Shown piece after piece: positions 53,072 to 54,911 of a stretch of 54,911 nucleotides of DNA. A program made the position numbers and the translations under genes. This DNA is from Flavobacteriales bacterium (GTDB lineage Bacteria; Bacteroidota; Bacteroidia; Flavobacteriales_C; GCA-002722245), in the NCBI GenBank assembly GCA_029251005.1, contig JAQXEE010000130.1:67328-122238 (forward strand), read 5' to 3'. Numbering within the stretch: the stretch's first letter is position 1; each line of letters opens with the position of its first letter. A model generated the notes under the pieces. It was not told the origin of the DNA. It was given only the letters and a program-made list of their open reading frames with translations, and made no database searches.

Positions 53072-54911
53072 CTTTTCTTTTTTGTTTAGATTTTTTCAAT
53101 TCAACTTTTGTAATATCTCTTTCTGCTATAAATGATATTTCACGAGAGATATCTTTTAATATTTTTTGATTTTCAAACAGATTATTACTTGAAGGTAGTA
53201 TAGTAAGGAAAATATATGTTATTTCAATTCCTACAATTACAGGTATGGTAGACAAATTAAACGAATATGAAATTAACACGTCTGGATTGTATTTTAGTTT
53301 TACATTATTTACTATTTGTGGAGTAAATTCCGATAGCGTTCTATCCAAAATTTGTTTTAGTTCATTATTCTCTTCAAAAAATAAATCACTAAGATTACGT
53401 ACTTCTTGAACTGTCTTGGCTATAGTGTTTTCAATAAGAAATCCATTGCTGTTTGAATTTTGGATTACTTTAAAAAGGATACCTGAAATTCCTTTTGACT
53501 GTTTGATTATTATTTCTTGTGATAAACTAAGCGCTTCTTTTAATTGTAGAGGCGAGTTCACAATATTTGCAATGGATTGTAAAAGTTTTGTGTTTTGCTC
53601 ATTTTTTGATATTACTGTATTGGCTTTTGATAATTGCTTTTCCTTTTTAATTAAACTTTTTTCACTTTGTATTCTTTCAAAAGTGTTTGTGAAAATTTCG
53701 CCTATCAATCGTAGTTTATTTATATCTTCTTGATTCCAATCTTTCTTTTGGTCTAAAAAAGAGATTCCTAACCCTCCTTTTAAATTTCTGTTTAATAAAA
53801 GTGGAATAATTAAGATAGATTCAATTTTGTTTTGCCCAAAAGCTTCTATTTCCGTTTCAAATTCATCAGGAATTAATTGAGTATCTTTTATTATTACAGG
53901 TTCAAAATTGCTTAGTTTGGAATAAATAAGTGGTAAATCTTTTTTGCTTTTTTTGTGAATTAAATTTTGAATAGATGAGAATTCCTGTCCTTTAAAGGTT
54001 TCATGATCTAAAGTGAATTCTTCGTTTTTGATACTAAAAACAAATGAGTTTTGGGCAGTGTTAAATTCAAGTATATCATCTAGGGCAACTTTTATTTGTG
54101 TATCCAATTCAGTCGATTGAACACTAACTAATTCAGTCGATATCTTTGAGATTAAATGCTCAAACTTATTTCTTTTGATTAATTGAGTATTTAAAAGTTT
54201 CAAAGCGTGAGTTCTCCGTTCAACTCTTTCTTCTAACTTTTCATTTAGCTTCTTTATTTGTTGCTGAGCCTTAACTTTTTCTGTTAAATCAATATTAGTT
54301 CCTGTAAGTCTAATATATTCATCAGATTCGTTTTTATGACCTTTTGCTCTAGATAGAATATGAATGAATTGACCGTTTTTATGTTTTAATTTTAATTCAA
54401 TTTCATAGGTTGCATTCCTACCCGATACATAATTATTTAAATGGGTAAAGTATTTTTGTAAATCGTCTTTATGTAAAATGGTTTCCCAAGTTTGAAGTTT
54501 ATTTTCTAATTCATCACTTTTATATCCTAACATTTCTTTCCATGTAGGAGAGAAGTAAATTTCATTCGTTTCTAAGTTCCAGTCCCAAATACCAACGTTG
54601 GTTCCTGTTAAAGCTAAATTTAATCGTTCTTCATTTTTTTTTAACGCTGAGCTAATAATTATGTTTTCTTTTTCTGCTTGTAAATTTGAAAATGCTTTGT
54701 TTATTATGAATTTTAAATTGGAAGGTTCCCATGGTTTTTTAACATATTGCCAAATACCTATCTCATTAATAGCTTTTTCTAATGCTTCAATATCAGTATA
54801 TCCAGTTAGTAAAATGAATTTACAATTTGGTGATTTTTTTTTTGCTTTGATCATGAATTCAGTTCCTGTAAGACCTGACATTCTTTGATCTGAAATAATT
54901 ATATCAAAATG
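53061..54911 (-). pseudogene. Hybrid response-regulator/sensor protein (REC-PAS-GAF-GAF), kinase end broken
   Basis: The frame is open at the right edge of the window, so the N-terminus is outside. The visible 616 residues begin inside a receiver domain: phospho-acceptor Asp in IIISDQRMSG, Thr in ILLTGYTD, Lys in VKKPWEP. A PAS domain follows (GTNVGIWDWNLETNEIYFSP plus the PAC-type LKHKNGQFIHIL), then a coiled coil (QIKKLNEKLEERVERRTHAL), and two GAF-like domains separated by a second coiled coil. The frame ends with RDITKVELKKSKQKRK just where HisKA should begin; the H-box continues only in a shifted frame. Since kinase function is lost, a non-functional gene is likely. A regulator-first order with PAS/GAF and a C-terminal kinase is itself less common. 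Confidence 0.82.

Noticed and set aside
1-54911. CRISPR arrays, prophage, integrons and toxin-antitoxin pairs
   Set aside because: No spaced direct repeats, phage genes, mobile integrase clusters or paired small toxin-antitoxin genes were seen; the Xer recombinase is the housekeeping type in a conserved neighbourhood.

Overview
The window reads as a chromosomal segment of a low-GC Bacteroidota bacterium, most likely order Flavobacteriales. Four lines of evidence point there. Promoter -7 boxes match TAnnTTTG, seen upstream of gpmI, ilvD, rpsU, tRNA-Pro and the tRNA-tuf cluster. Clear Shine-Dalgarno sites are almost absent. There is a PorE-like type IX secretion protein (TPR, propeller, OmpA). 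Phylum-typical neighbours are present: DUF2851 next to PspC, DUF3467 after rpoC, and a fused SpmA-SpmB. The species cannot be named from sequence alone.

Layout. 1-5.3 kb: end of a GT4 glycosyltransferase and a GH57 glycosidase (glycogen/alpha-glucan), a small membrane exporter family protein, an unknown exported protein and an orphan histidine kinase. 5.7-9 kb: gpmI and lnt. 9.1-13.4 kb: ilvD, then ilvB-ilvN. Between ilvD and ilvB lies a short ORF rich in branched-chain residues, followed by a hairpin-plus-T-run, which looks like a transcription attenuator. 13.7-20.2 kb: SpmAB fusion, ruvC divergent from a flippase-like/GT2 pair, a lipoprotein, a 40-residue mini-lipoprotein and an unknown secreted protein. 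20.8-25.5 kb: tRNA-Pro with a textbook promoter, a 42-bp perfect palindrome, tatA plus a CaCA antiporter, and the PorE-like gene. 25.6-36.5 kb: a dense same-strand series (purM, prfA, pyrF, DUF2851, PspC, K+ channel, RmlD-like, AGCS symporter, HhH protein, apt, acyl-CoA dehydrogenase).

36.5-51.5 kb is the transcription/translation core: rpsU, a Xer recombinase, hpf, tRNA-Thr/Tyr/Gly/Thr, tuf, tRNA-Trp, secE, nusG, rplKAJL, rpoBC and DUF3467. The tRNA order and anticodons match E. coli thrU-tyrU-glyT-thrT-tufB. A THUMP-domain RNA methyltransferase follows. The window ends in a broken minus-strand sensor kinase (REC-PAS-GAF-GAF). Its histidine box is recoverable only in a second reading frame, a further piece lies in a third frame, and the ATPase domain is missing.

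No CRISPR array, prophage, insertion sequence or obvious defence island was seen. The best leads are the ilvB attenuator, the decayed hybrid kinase, an unusual residue at a rifampicin-site position of RpoB, the Arg-containing K+ channel filter, the long rplL-rpoB intergenic hairpin and the 42-bp palindrome.
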